The notes beneath the pieces are model-generated. The model was not told where the DNA came from. It worked only from the letters and a program-made list of their open reading frames with translations, and ran no database searches. Positions 49,401 through 61,858 of a DNA stretch of 64,000 bases are shown here, piece after piece. Made by a program: the position numbers and the translations under genes. How positions within the stretch are numbered: the stretch's first letter is position 1; every line of letters begins with the position of its first letter. Origin of the DNA: Lytechinus pictus (taxonomy: Eukaryota > Echinodermata > Echinoidea > Temnopleuroida > Toxopneustidae); NCBI RefSeq assembly GCF_037042905.1, contig NC_087261.1, positions 15,219,917 through 15,283,916 on the forward strand, written 5' to 3'.

Positions 49401-52400
49401 AGGGCTATTTATCGCATTAAAAAAAATTAAAATAAAGTATTTTTTCAAGGGGCCCCCAGGGATATCCCGACGGCCTAGCCAGGGTAACCACGTATCCTAA
49501 CCTGTAGAACTCGACTCGGGCAACCAGATAAACACTAGCTTGACCCGGCGCATGCACATTTAGGGGGCTCAAATTAACAAAATTAAAGGGAATAAAGGGC
49601 TATTTATCGCATTTAAAAAAATTAAAATAAAGTATTTTTTCAAGGGGCCCCAGGGATATCCCGACGGCCTAGCCAGGGTAACCACGTATCCTAACCTGTA
49701 GAACTCGACTCGGGCAACCAGATAAACACTAGCTTGACCCGGCGCATGCACATTTAGGGGGCTCAAATTAACAAAATTAAAGGGAATAAAGGGCTATTTA
49801 TCGCATTTAAAAAAATTAAAATAAAGTATTTTTTCAAGGGGCCCCCAGGGATATCCCGACGGCCTAGCCAGGGTAACCACGTATCCTAACCTGTAGAACT
49901 CGACTCGGGCAACCAGATAAACACTAGCTTGACCCGGCGCATGCACATTTAGGGGGCTCAAATTAACAAAATTAAAGGGAATAAAGGGCTATTTATCGCA
50001 TTTAAAAAAATTAAAATAAAGTATTTTTTCAAGGGGCCCCAGGGATATCCCGACGGCCTAGCCAGGGTAACCACGTATCCTAACCTGTAGAACTCGACTC
50101 GGGCAACCAGATAAACACTAGCTTGACCCGGCGCATGCACATTTAGGGGGCTCAAATTAACAAAATTAAAGGGAATAAAGGGCTATTTATCGCATTTAAA
50201 AAAAATTAAAATAAAGTATTTTTTCAAGGGGCCCCCAGGGATATCCCGACGGCCTAGCCAGGGTAACCACGTATCCTAACCTGTAGAACTCGACTCGGGC
50301 AACCAGATAAACACTAGCTTGACCCGGCGCATGCACATTTAGGGGGCTCAAATTAACAAAATTAAAGGGAATAAAGGGCTATTTATCGCATTTAAAAAAA
50401 ATTAAAATAAAGTATTTTTTCAAGGGGCCCCCAGGGATATCCCGACGGCCTAGCCAGGGTAACCACGTATCCTAACCTGTAGAACTCGACTCGGGCAACC
50501 AGATAAACACTAGCTTGACCCGGCGCATGCACATTTAGGGGGCTCAAATTAACAAAATTAAAGGGAATAAAGGGCTATTTATCGCATTAAAAAAAATTAA
50601 AATAAAGTATTTTTTCAAGGGGCCCCCAGGGATATCCCGACGGCCTAGCCAGGGTAACCACGTATCCTAACCTGTAGAACTCGACTCGGGCAACCAGATA
50701 AACACTAGCTTGACCCGGCGCATGCACATTTAGGGGGCTCAAATTAACAAAATTAAAGGGAATAAAGGGCTATTTATCGCATTTAAAAAAAATTAAAATA
50801 AAGTATTTTTTCAAGGGGCCCCCAGGGATATCCCGACGGCCTAGCCAGGGTAACCACGTTTCCTAACCTGTAGAACTCGACTCGGGCAACCAGATAAACA
50901 CTAGCTTGACCCGGCGCATGCACATTTAGGGGGCTCAAATTAACAAAATTAAAGGGAATAAAGGGCTATTTATCGCATTAAAAAAAATTAAAATAAAGTA
51001 TTTTTTCAAGGGGCCCCCAGGGATATCCCGACGGCCTAGCCAGGGTAACCACGTATCCTAACCTGTAGAACTCGACTCGGGCAACCAGATAAACACTAGC
51101 TTGACCCGGCGCATGCACATTTAGGGGGCTCAAATTAACAAAATTAAAGGGAATAAAGGGCTATTTATCGCATTAAAAAAAATTAAAATAAAGTATTTTT
51201 TCAAGGGGCCCCAGGGATATCCCGACGGCCTAGCCAGGGTAACCACGTATCCTAACCTGTAGAACTCGACTCGGGCAACCAGATAAACACTAGCTTGACC
51301 CGGCGCATGCACATTTAGGGGGCTCAAATTAACAAAATTAAAGGGAATAAAGGGCTATTTATCGCATTTTAAAAAATTAAAAGAAAGTATTTTTTCAAGG
51401 GGCCCCCAGGGATATCCCGACGGCCTAGCCAGGGTAACCACGTTTCCTAACCTGTAGAACTCGACTCGGGCAACCAGATAAACACTAGCTTGACCCGGCG
51501 CATGCACATTTAGGGGGCTCAAATTAACAAAATTAAAGGGAATAAAGGGCTATTTATCGCATTAAAAAAAATTAAAATAAAGTATTTTTTCAAGGGGCCC
51601 CCAGGGATATCCCGACGGCCTAGCCAGGGTAACCACGTATCCTAACCTGTAGAACTCGACTCGGGCAACCAGATAAACACTAGCTTGACCCGGCGCATGC
51701 ACATTTAGGGGGCTCAAATTAACAAAATTAAAGGGAATAAAGGGCTATTTATCGCATTTAAAAAAAATTAAAATAAAGTATTTTTTCAAGGGGCCCCCAG
51801 GGATATCCCGACGGCCTAGCCAGGGTAACCACGTTTCCTAACCTGTAGAACTCGACTCGGGCAACCAGATAAACACTAGCTTGACCCGGCGCATGCACAT
51901 TTAGGGGGCTCAAATTAACAAAATTAAAGGGAATAAAGGGCTATTTATCGCATTAAAAAAAATTAAAATAAAGTATTTTTTCAAGGGGCCCCCAGGGATA
52001 TCCCGACGGCCTAGCCAGGGTAACCACGTATCCTAACCTGTAGAACTCGACTCGGGCAACCAGATAAACACTAGCTTGACCCGGCGCATGCACATTTAGG
52101 GGGCTCAAATTAACAAAATTAAAGGGAATAAAGGGCTATTTATCGCATTTAAAAAAATTAAAATAAAGTATTTTTTCAAGGGGCCCCAGGGATATCCCGA
52201 CGGCCTAGCCAGGGTAACCACGTATCCTAACCTGTAGAACTCGACTCGGGCAACCAGATAAACACTAGCTTGACCCGGCGCATGCACATTTAGGGGGCTC
52301 AAATTAACAAAATTAAAGGGAATAAAGGGCTATTTATCGCATTTTAAAAAATTAAAAGAAAGTATTTTTTCAAGGGGCCCCCAGGGATATCCCGACGGCC

Positions 52401-55400
52401 TAGCCAGGGTAACCACGTTTCCTAACCTGTAGAACTCGACTCGGGCAACCAGATAAACACTAGCTTGACCCGGCGCATGCACATTTAGGGGGCTCAAATT
52501 AACAAAATTAAAGGGAATAAAGGGCTATTTATCGCATTAAAAAAAATTAAAATAAAGTATTTTTTCAAGGGGCCCCCAGGGATATCCCGACGGCCTAGCC
52601 AGGGTAACCACGTATCCTAACCTGTAGAACTCGACTCGGGCAACCAGATAAACACTAGCTTGACCCGGCGCATGCACATTTAGGGGGCTCAAATTAACAA
52701 AATTAAAGGGAATAAAGGGCTATTTATCGCATTTAAAAAAAATTAAAATAAAGTATTTTTTCAAGGGGCCCCCAGGGATATCCCGACGGCCTAGCCAGGG
52801 TAACCACGTTTCCTAACCTGTAGAACTCGACTCGGGCAACCAGATAAACACTAGCTTGACCCGGCGCATGCACATTTAGGGGGCTCAAATTAACAAAATT
52901 AAAGGGAATAAAGGGCTATTTATCGCATTAAAAAAAATTAAAATAAAGTATTTTTTCAAGGGGCCCCCAGGGATATCCCGACGGCCTAGCCAGGGTAACC
53001 ACGTATCCTAACCTGTAGAACTCGACTCGGGCAACCAGATAAACACTAGCTTGACCCGGCGCATGCACATTTAGGGGGCTCAAATTAACAAAATTAAAGG
53101 GAATAAAGGGCTATTTATCGCATTTAAAAAAATTAAAATAAAGTATTTTTTCAAGGGGCCCCAGGGATATCCCGACGGCCTAGCCAGGGTAACCACGTAT
53201 CCTAACCTGTAGAACTCGACTCGGGCAACCAGATAAACACTAGCTTGACCCGGCGCATGCACATTTAGGGGGCTCAAATTAACAAAATTAAAGGGAATAA
53301 AGGGCTATTTATCGCATTTTAAAAAATTAAAAGAAAGTATTTTTTCAAGGGGCCCCCAGGGATATCCCGACGGCCTAGCCAGGGTAACCACGTTTCCTAA
53401 CCTGTAGAACTCGACTCGGGCAACCAGATAAACACTAGCTTGACCCGGCGCATGCACATTTAGGGGGCTCAAATTAACAAAATTAAAGGGAATAAAGGGC
53501 TATTTATCGCATTAAAAAAAATTAAAATAAAGTATTTTTTCAAGGGGCCCCCAGGGATATCCCGACGGCCTAGCCAGGGTAACCACGTATCCTAACCTGT
53601 AGAACTCGACTCGGGCAACCAGATAAACACTAGCTTGACCCGGCGCATGCACATTTAGGGGGCTCAAATTAACAAAATTAAAGGGAATAAAGGGCTATTT
53701 ATCGCATTTAAAAAAAATTAAAATAAAGTATTTTTTCAAGGGGCCCCCAGGGATATCCCGACGGCCTAGCCAGGGTAACCACGTTTCCTAACCTGTAGAA
53801 CTCGACTCGGGCAACCAGATAAACACTAGCTTGACCCGGCGCATGCACATTTAGGGGGCTCAAATTAACAAAATTAAAGGGAATAAAGGGCTATTTATCG
53901 CATTAAAAAAAATTAAAATAAAGTATTTTTTCAAGGGGCCCCCAGGGATATCCCGACGGCCTAGCCAGGGTAACCACGTATCCTAACCTGTAGAACTCGA
54001 CTCGGGCAACCAGATAAACACTAGCTTGACCCGGCGCATGCACATTTAGGGGGCTCAAATTAACAAAATTAAAGGGAATAAAGGGCTATTTATCGCATTT
54101 AAAAAAATTAAAATAAAGTATTTTTTCAAGGGGCCCCAGGGATATCCCGACGGCCTAGCCAGGGTAACCACGTATCCTAACCTGTAGAACTCGACTCGGG
54201 CAACCAGATAAACACTAGCTTGACCCGGCGCATGCACATTTAGGGGGCTCAAATTAACAAAATTAAAGGGAATAAAGGGCTATTTATCGCATTTTAAAAA
54301 ATTAAAAGAAAGTATTTTTTCAAGGGGCCCCCAGGGATATCCCGACGGCCTAGCCAGGGTAACCACGTTTCCTAACCTGTAGAACTCGACTCGGGCAACC
54401 AGATAAACACTAGCTTGACCCGGCGCATGCACATTTAGGGGGCTCAAATTAACAAAATTAAAGGGAATAAAGGGCTATTTATCGCATTAAAAAAAATTAA
54501 AATAAAGTATTTTTTCAAGGGGCCCCCAGGGATATCCCGACGGCCTAGCCAGGGTAACCACGTATCCTAACCTGTAGAACTCGACTCGGGCAACCAGATA
54601 AACACTAGCTTGACCCGGCGCATGCACATTTAGGGGGCTCAAATTAACAAAATTAAAGGGAATAAAGGGCTATTTATCGCATTTAAAAAAAATTAAAATA
54701 AAGTATTTTTTCAAGGGGCCCCCAGGGATATCCCGACGGCCTAGCCAGGGTAACCACGTTTCCTAACCTGTAGAACTCGACTCGGGCAACCAGATAAACA
54801 CTAGCTTGACCCGGCGCATGCACATTTAGGGGGCTCAAATTAACAAAATTAAAGGGAATAAAGGGCTATTTATCGCATTAAAAAAAATTAAAATAAAGTA
54901 TTTTTTCAAGGGGCCCCCAGGGATATCCCGACGGCCTAGCCAGGGTAACCACGTATCCTAACCTGTAGAACTCGACTCGGGCAACCAGATAAACACTAGC
55001 TTGACCCGGCGCATGCACATTTAGGGGGCTCAAATTAACAAAATTAAAGGGAATAAAGGGCTATTTATCGCATTTAAAAAAATTAAAATAAAGTATTTTT
55101 TCAAGGGGCCCCAGGGATATCCCGACGGCCTAGCCAGGGTAACCACGTATCCTAACCTGTAGAACTCGACTCGGGCAACCAGATAAACACTAGCTTGACC
55201 CGGCGCATGCACATTTAGGGGGCTCAAATTAACAAAATTAAAGGGAATAAAGGGCTATTTATCGCATTTTAAAAAATTAAAAGAAAGTATTTTTTCAAGG
55301 GGCCCCCAGGGATATCCCGACGGCCTAGCCAGGGTAACCACGTTTCCTAACCTGTAGAACTCGACTCGGGCAACCAGATAAACACTAGCTTGACCCGGCG

Positions 55401-57171
55401 CATGCACATTTAGGGGGCTCAAATTAACAAAATTAAAGGGAATAAAGGGCTATTTATCGCATTAAAAAAAATTAAAATAAAGTATTTTTTCAAGGGGCCC
55501 CCAGGGATATCCCGACGGCCTAGCCAGGGTAACCACGTATCCTAACCTGTAGAACTCGACTCGGGCAACCAGATAAACACTAGCTTGACCCGGCGCATGC
55601 ACATTTAGGGGGCTCAAATTAACAAAATTAAAGGGAATAAAGGGCTATTTATCGCATTTAAAAAAAATTAAAATAAAGTATTTTTTCAAGGGGCCCCCAG
55701 GGATATCCCGACGGCCTAGCCAGGGTAACCACGTTTCCTAACCTGTAGAACTCGACTCGGGCAACCAGATAAACACTAGCTTGACCCGGCGCATGCACAT
55801 TTAGGGGGCTCAAATTAACAAAATTAAAGGGAATAAAGGGCTATTTATCGCATTAAAAAAAATTAAAATAAAGTATTTTTTCAAGGGGCCCCCAGGGATA
55901 TCCCGACGGCCTAGCCAGGGTAACCACGTATCCTAACCTGTAGAACTCGACTCGGGCAACCAGATAAACACTAGCTTGACCCGGCGCATGCACATTTAGG
56001 GGGCTCAAATTAACAAAATTAAAGGGAATAAAGGGCTATTTATCGCATTTAAAAAAATTAAAATAAAGTATTTTTTCAAGGGGCCCCAGGGATATCCCGA
56101 CGGCCTAGCCAGGGTAACCACGTATCCTAACCTGTAGAACTCGACTCGGGCAACCAGATAAACACTAGCTTGACCCGGCGCATGCACATTTAGGGGGCTC
56201 AAATTAACAAAATTAAAGGGAATAAAGGGCTATTTATCGCATTTTAAAAAATTAAAAGAAAGTATTTTTTCAAGGGGCCCCCAGGGATATCCCGACGGCC
56301 TAGCCAGGGTAACCACGTTTCCTAACCTGTAGAACTCGACTCGGGCAACCAGATAAACACTAGCTTGACCCGGCGCATGCACATTTAGGGGGCTCAAATT
56401 AACAAAATTAAAGGGAATAAAGGGCTATTTATCGCATTAAAAAAAATTAAAATAAAGTATTTTTTCAAGGGGCCCCCAGGGATATCCCGACGGCCTAGCC
56501 AGGGTAACCACGTATCCTAACCTGTAGAACTCGACTCGGGCAACCAGATAAACACTAGCTTGACCCGGCGCATGCACATTTAGGGGGCTCAAATTAACAA
56601 AATTAAAGGGAATAAAGGGCTATTTATCGCATTTAAAAAAAATTAAAATAAAGTATTTTTTCAAGGGGCCCCCAGGGATATCCCGACGGCCTAGCCAGGG
56701 TAACCACGTTTCCTAACCTGTAGAACTCGACTCGGGCAACCAGATAAACACTAGCTTGACCCGGCGCATGCACATTTAGGGGGCTCAAATTAACAAAATT
56801 AAAGGGAATAAAGGGCTATTTATCGCATTTAAAAAAATTAAAATAAAGTATTTTTTCAAGGGGCCCCAGGGATATCCCGACGGCCTAGCCAGGGTAACCA
56901 CGTATCCTAACCTGTAGAACTCGACTCGGGCAACCAGATAAACACTAGCTTGACCCGGCGCATGCACATTTAGGGGGCTCAAATTAACAAAATTAAAGGG
57001 AATAAAGGGCTATTTATCGCATTTAAAAAAATTAAAATAAAGTATTTTTTCAAGGGGCCCCAGGGATATCCCGACGGCCTAGCCAGGGTAACCACGTATC
57101 CTAACCTGTAGAACTCGACTCGGGCAACCAGATAAACACTAGCTTGACCCGGCGCATGCAACTTTAGGGGG
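37441..57171. repeat. Left satellite array, ~195-bp monomer, about 100 copies
   Basis: Each monomer runs ggggcccc(c)agggatatccc, acggcctagccagggtaacc, acgtatcctaacctgtagaa, ctcgactcgggcaaccagat, aaacactagcttgacccggc, gcatgcacatttagggggct, then an A-rich linker. The first ~13 monomers (to 40091) are individually diverged. The rest are nearly identical and follow a five-monomer order. The array stops at cggcgcatgca at 57160. Confidence 0.97.
40092..57054. repeat. 975-bp higher-order repeat, five monomers per unit, about 17 units
   Basis: Monomer lengths in order are 194, 195, 196, 195, 195. The first has ggggccccag (four C), gtatcc and a linker ending aaaagaaag. The second and fourth have gtttcc and gcattaaaaaaaatt. 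The third has gcatttaaaaaaaatt. The fifth has gcatttaaaaaaatt. Four-C monomers recur at 40092, 41067, 42042, 43211 and onward at 975-bp steps, broken by single-monomer expansions near 42236, 44380-44768 and 56861-57055 and by an irregular stretch at 49.8-51.1 kb. Confidence 0.9.
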
Positions 57172-57552
57172 CAACTCGGTAAAGCATCTCATGAGCAGAT
57201 CTTATTCATCTATTATACTCAGTCCTAATTCCTCCGCCAATAAAATAGTTCTGGAAGCTTAGTGACACATGTATTTTTCTTTCATTTGCACAAAATTTGT
57301 TCAGTGGTTGCCCATTCTTTGTTTATATAATCAGTCTAATCATTATACATACTCTTTTTTGTAATCAACTTACCACAAAAAAAAATGAGAATGGGTTGGG
57401 TCGAATGAATATCTGTAGTTTTCTGTTGTAGATCGTCATCTCTTGGAGAAAAGATGAGGGCGTATATCGATAGAAAACGTATTGTCAAAATATAAAATAT
57501 GAGTATAAAGCTCCTATGATCTTCGAATGATTCTCATGAGACATTTTATTTT
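57172..57552. other. Central spacer of the giant element
   Basis: AT-rich, unique within the window. No transposase or other frame. atctcatgag and ctcatgagac lie near its two edges in a weak inverted arrangement. Confidence 0.75.
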
Positions 57553-58915
57553 GCATGCGCCGGGTTAAGCTAGTGTGTATCTGGTTGCCCGAGTCCAGTT
57601 CTACAAGATAGTATACGTGGTTACCCCAGCTAGGCCGTCGGGATATCCCTGGGGGCCCCTTGAAAAAAAATACTTTTTTAAAATAAAACAAATGCGATAA
57701 ATAGCCCTTTATTCCATTAATTTTGTTAAAATGTGCATGCGCCGGGTCAAGCTAGTGTTTATCTGGTTGCCCGAGTCAAGTTATACAAGAAGGATACGTG
57801 GTTACCCCAGCTAGGCCGTCGGGATCCCTAAAGCCCCTTGAAAAAAAATACTTTTTTTAAATGAAAAAATGTTCTAAATAGCCCTTTATTCCTTTAATTT
57901 TGTTAATTTTAGCCCCCTAAATGTGCATGTGCTGGGTCAAGTTAGTGCTTATCTTTTTGCCCAAGTCCAGTTCTACAAGATAGTATACGTGGTTACCCCA
58001 GCTAGGCCGTCGGGATATCCCTGGGGGCCCCTTGAAAAAATGCGATAAATAGCCATTTATCTCTTTAATTTTGTTACTTTGAGTCCCCTAAATGTGCATG
58101 CGCCGGGTCAAGTTAGTGCTTATCTTGTTGTCCGAGTCAAGTTCTAGAAGATAGAATACGTGGTTACCCCGGCTAGGCCGTCGGGATATCCCTGGGGGCC
58201 CCTTGAATTTTTTTTTTTTTTAATTGAAAAAATGCGATAAATAGCCCTTTATTCCCTTTAATTTTGTTAATTTGAGCCCCCTAAATGTGCATGCGCCGGG
58301 TCAAACTAGTGCTTATCTTGTTGCCCGACTCCTGTTCTAGAAGATAGTATACGTGGTTACCCCAGCTAGGCCGTCGGGATATCCCTGGGGGCCCCTTAAA
58401 AAAATACTTTTTTTAAATTGAAAAAAATCGATAAATAGCCCCTTATCCCTTTAATTTTGTTAATTTGAGCCCCCTAAATGTGCATGCACCGGGTCAAACT
58501 AGTTCTTATCTTGTTGCCCGAGTCCAGTTCTACAAGATAGTATACGTGGTTACCCCAGCTAGGCCGTCGGGATATCCCTGGGGGCCGCTTGAAAAGAAAA
58601 TACTTTTTTTAAATTGAAAAAAATGCGATAAATAGCCATTTATCCCTTTAATTTTGTTAATTTGAGCCCCCTAAATGTGCATGCGCCGGGTCAAGCTAGT
58701 GCTTATCTTGTTGCCCGAGTCGATTTCTACAAGATAGGATACATGGTTGCCCTGGCTAGGCCGTCGGGATGTGGGGGCCCCTCGAAAAGAAAAAAAAAAT
58801 AACAATTTTCTGCCCTTTTATTCACTGACGTTTGTCCCCTGAATGTCCTCTTACTAGGGCAGGCCAGTGTTGTTATGGTTGCCCGAGACATGCTGCACCT
58901 GTTTAACCCCCTAGT
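57553..58915. repeat. Right satellite array, inverted, about seven degenerate monomers
   Basis: Reads gcatgcgccgggtcaagcta, ttgcccgagtc, tacgtggttaccccagctag and gccgtcgggatatccctggg, the inverse of the left monomer. Units are 170-195 bp and differ from each other much more than those of the left array. Confidence 0.93.
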
Positions 58916-58919
58916 TAGC

Positions 58920-59070
58920 TTTCAAGACCCCTAATTTTTTAATATCGAATATCGAATATTGGTCCAACTTCACACGCGTTTGAATATCGAACCTGAATAT
59001 CAAACCAACTTCACAGTTTGAATATCGAATATCGAACATCCAACCAACTTCCTGCCATCTTCCTGCCGGT
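58920..59070. repeat. Right outer TIR domain of the giant element
   Basis: Inverse of 37294-37440, with gaatatcgaatatcgaa repeats and ending cttcctgccggt. Confidence 0.85.
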
Positions 59071-59079
59071 CTATGAATG
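59071..59079. repeat. Right 9-bp target duplication of the giant element
   Basis: ctatgaatg, identical to 37285-37293. Confidence 0.85.
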
Positions 59080-59194
59080 TTTTGATGTCACTTCCATAAT
59101 CGCACGTGTACTCAATATACCGGTACAGAGCGAGCACGAAACTAGAAATCTGGATTTCTGTGTTGTTTGTTAAATATCGTTCTTTTTATCCAAA
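59080..59194 (+). promoter_or_regulatory. 5' flank and probable 5' UTR of the KH-domain gene
   Basis: Only 115 bp separate the target duplication from the ATG. It has a cgcacgtgta E-box-like site near 59101 and no clear TATA box. The transcription start cannot be placed from sequence. Confidence 0.4.
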
Positions 59195-59789
59195 ATGAGC
59201 GAGGATTGGGAGGAGGAAATCGAGAATGAAATGCGAGGGATTTCTGTCTCGGCATCGCGGCCTTCGCAAAGTACGAACTCTTGGTCGGCGTGGGATGGTG
59301 GTCATTCAAACTCGCACTCGCAGCAGCAGCCGTCCAGTAGCTACGGAGGGGACCGCTCAGCGTCTGGATCATACCGGGAGGGTCGGGCCAGATCGAGCGC
59401 TGGCCGTGGCGGGGGTACAGGATACAGCGGTCGCGGCGCAGATCGGGGCAGAAGTCCTGGCATTGGCCGAGGGCGAGGCCGCGGTCTTGCACTTCTTGAA
59501 AGCGCCCCGGAGAGGAATTTGAAAAACGACCGTCAAAATGACAATCGCGAAGGAGAATGGAGAGGTGAAAGTAGAACTTGGAATTCAACAAGGTATAATG
59601 ATGACAGCAGACGATCGTCAAGTCCAAACTGGAGAAAGAGTGAGCGTGAAAATGATGCTGGTTCTCAAGACAACTGGAGAGGTGGTGGACATGGTGGAAG
59701 AGGAGGTAGAAGAGGAGATGATGATGGATCAAGGGATGATAATAAAACATCACTTGTAGTTGACAATCAGTATGTGGGCAAAATAATAG
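59195..59789 (+). CDS. KH-domain RG-rich RNA-binding protein, exon 1 (possible DDX43-type helicase)
   Basis: Encodes residues 1-198 plus one base. TAA at 59171 is in frame upstream, which supports the ATG. The N-terminus is acidic (MSEDWEEEIENEM), followed by a Ser/Gln-rich stretch, RG/RGG-rich segments at about 61-97 and 161-175, and the start of a KH domain, TSLVVDNQYVGKIIG. It ends at ATAG|GTAGGA, and the frame joins exon 2 with codon G|GG. A single N-terminal KH with RG repeats is seen in DDX43-type DEAD-box RNA helicases, but the helicase exons are not in the window. Another KH protein is possible. The gene begins 124 bp from the end of the giant element. Confidence 0.8.
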
Positions 59790-59845
59790 GTAGGAAAACC
59801 ACAACTTGGATCTAGACCTATGTCATGTGTAAAAATGTATTAAAT

Positions 59846-60531
59846 TTAAGGGTGTCTGGAGAAAAAAATTATTTTTCTTATTTCAAGAAAATATCACATT
59901 TTCTTTGTGAATTTGAAGAGAAATGACCTTCAGACTGACAGAAATGTAACATTTTTGAAAAAAATCCAATTATTGGCTGCAAAAAAGAAGAATGAAATTA
60001 GGTAAATTTTCAGCATTTCTCTGCCATAGACTGTGTAGTTAAGAAATGGACACACACAAATCCAAATTTTTTGCTTCCGAGAGCTGTTATAAATTTATTA
60101 TTAATGCCAAAAACTTGTCCATAAAGAGTCCAATAGGATTTTTTATGCTCTATCTGATGGTATGATTTTTATAAAGATTTGGAAACCAGATCACAATGAA
60201 AAATTGCGACAAAGTGAAAAAAATTGTGCAAAACAGAAATTTCATTTTCCCATAGAAAACGCATGGAGAAATGGCAATCTCAACACACACAAAAATAAGG
60301 GTTTGCAATTTATCTCTAAATCCTTATTTAAAATGATCATATAAACTTGTCCTTACTGTCAAAAGAAGCCCCTGAATTTTCTCTTTCCATACATGCCAAA
60401 CACAAGTTAATAATCAATTCAGATCACATTTTTCTAGTAGCCTGAACTTTCCCAAAAAAATGTGCCATATTTTCCCCTAAATTAGCCTGTTTTATGCTGA
60501 CACTTTTCAGTGTGGCTTTAGACACCCTTAA
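59846..60531. mobile_element. TTAA MITE in KH-gene intron 1
   Basis: TTAAGGGTGTCT at the left, AGACACCCTTAA at the right. Inner arms are poorly matched. No coding capacity. Confidence 0.7.
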
Positions 60532-61858
60532 AATGAGTCTAGATGTACTAGTAGATCAGTAGATCATAACGTTCTTGACTCTGGATTTGTGTTAACAATA
60601 ACATAAAACAGACTTAGAATCATTAATTGTCAGCAATGAATAAAGAGACCTAGCAGTAGTAGTATTCACTCATTTCACTCATATTTAAATTTTATACCAA
60701 TGTTTGTTAGCTTGTTGAATGTTAACCATCAGCGCCGGGCACCGGCCCCGAGTGTCAGAAGTTTATACCTGTACTCCACTACAGTGGAAGATCATTTTGA
60801 AGATATTACTTTTGTAAAATTGGACTCAAGTGGAATGTGGTCTTAATAATAATAATAATAATAAGTAGAAAATAAGAGAAAAATCGGCCTAATGCCAAAT
60901 GGTGAAGGTGTTTTATAATCAATTTAAGAATAGGCCTAGTTATGAATTTCTTAAGTTTTATATGACGTCATATAAAATTACAAAAATACATAAAAGACTG
61001 AAACTTCAAACTCCATGAAACTCATGCATTCGATTTACATCAGTTGAGGCACTGGATTTTGTCCTTGCATTAATGAATGGAAAAACCTCCCCTTTGGTTT
61101 GGTAGAGAGCTCATTAAAGTTTCAAATCCAACTTATTGAATTTTGGACAGTTTCAAGAAGAGATAATAAATTTGATCCGGATGAATGCTTGCTTATCCAT
61201 GTTCTGATTTTGTACATTGATTATTAAAGACAGTTTTTATCAAGATGTCATGGTCGACAGCCTATGAGAGGCAAATAAGTTTTAAACTAAAGCCTACATC
61301 TGAGGTATTATATCTCATGACCTATGTATGTATATGAATGTCATTTTTGTATTATTTCTTCTCACATTTGAACATCTAAGGAAAAAATTGCCTATCAAAT
61401 GCTGGCACTAACAGTGCTCTAATCAGTTTAATTCTATTGGCTTTCAAGCTTCAGTACATTACTGAGCATGTGAGAATGGCAAGTCTTAAAAGAGATGATG
61501 AGGTAGCAGGGACAAAAAATTCATTGGGACTGGGTTTGGGGGCGATTAAGCCCTTAAATAAAAGGCCTGAAATGCTCAAAAGAGCCCCAGAAAGTAAGAA
61601 AAGAAAAAACAAACCAGCCCTGAGAATCCCCATTGGCTGCAATGTGAAAGCGTATCCAATGTTGCAGATTTAGGCAGTAGGTTGTGAAAAGTACCCCTCC
61701 CCACAAAAAAGAAGAAAATAACAAAAATATTTTTGGCCTACTTAGTGTATTTCTGGGACAGAATCTATCTTTTTTTAAGTTTAGCACTCTACATTCTGTT
61801 TCTAAGCCTAGGAGTGAAACTCCAACAATCGACAACCGAATACTATTTAAATAATCGT

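Larger units (their letters stand above)
37294..59070. mobile_element. Giant foldback transposon with satellite arms, 21.8 kb
   Basis: The ends ACCGGCA and TGCCGGT begin inverted arms flanked by an exact 9-bp target duplication. From outside in, each arm has a ~150-bp domain with short gatattc repeats, then one diverged end-monomer, then tandem ~195-bp monomers. The right arm is the inverse of the left. The left array has about 100 monomers and the right about seven. A ~380-bp spacer lies between. There is no transposase, so it is non-autonomous. The layout resembles foldback and sea-urchin TU elements and the satellite-forming Tetris element of Drosophila virilis. A 9-bp duplication is usual for Mutator-type transposases, but the superfamily is not settled. 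Its right end is 124 bp from the KH-gene ATG. Confidence 0.88.

Noticed and set aside
38098..57161. Repeated ~65-residue minus-strand open frames (and one of 195 residues) across the satellite
   Set aside because: They arise because the 195-bp monomer is a multiple of three. Units of 194 or 196 bp break the frame, the product has no domain, and there is no start or splice support.
37441..58915. CRISPR array
   Set aside because: Monomers are directly abutting with no unique spacers, the repeat is ~195 bp, and the setting is eukaryotic.
59142..59804. 220-residue minus-strand open frame
   Set aside because: It is antisense to KH-gene exon 1. The plus frame carries an in-frame splice to a KH domain; the minus frame has no domain.
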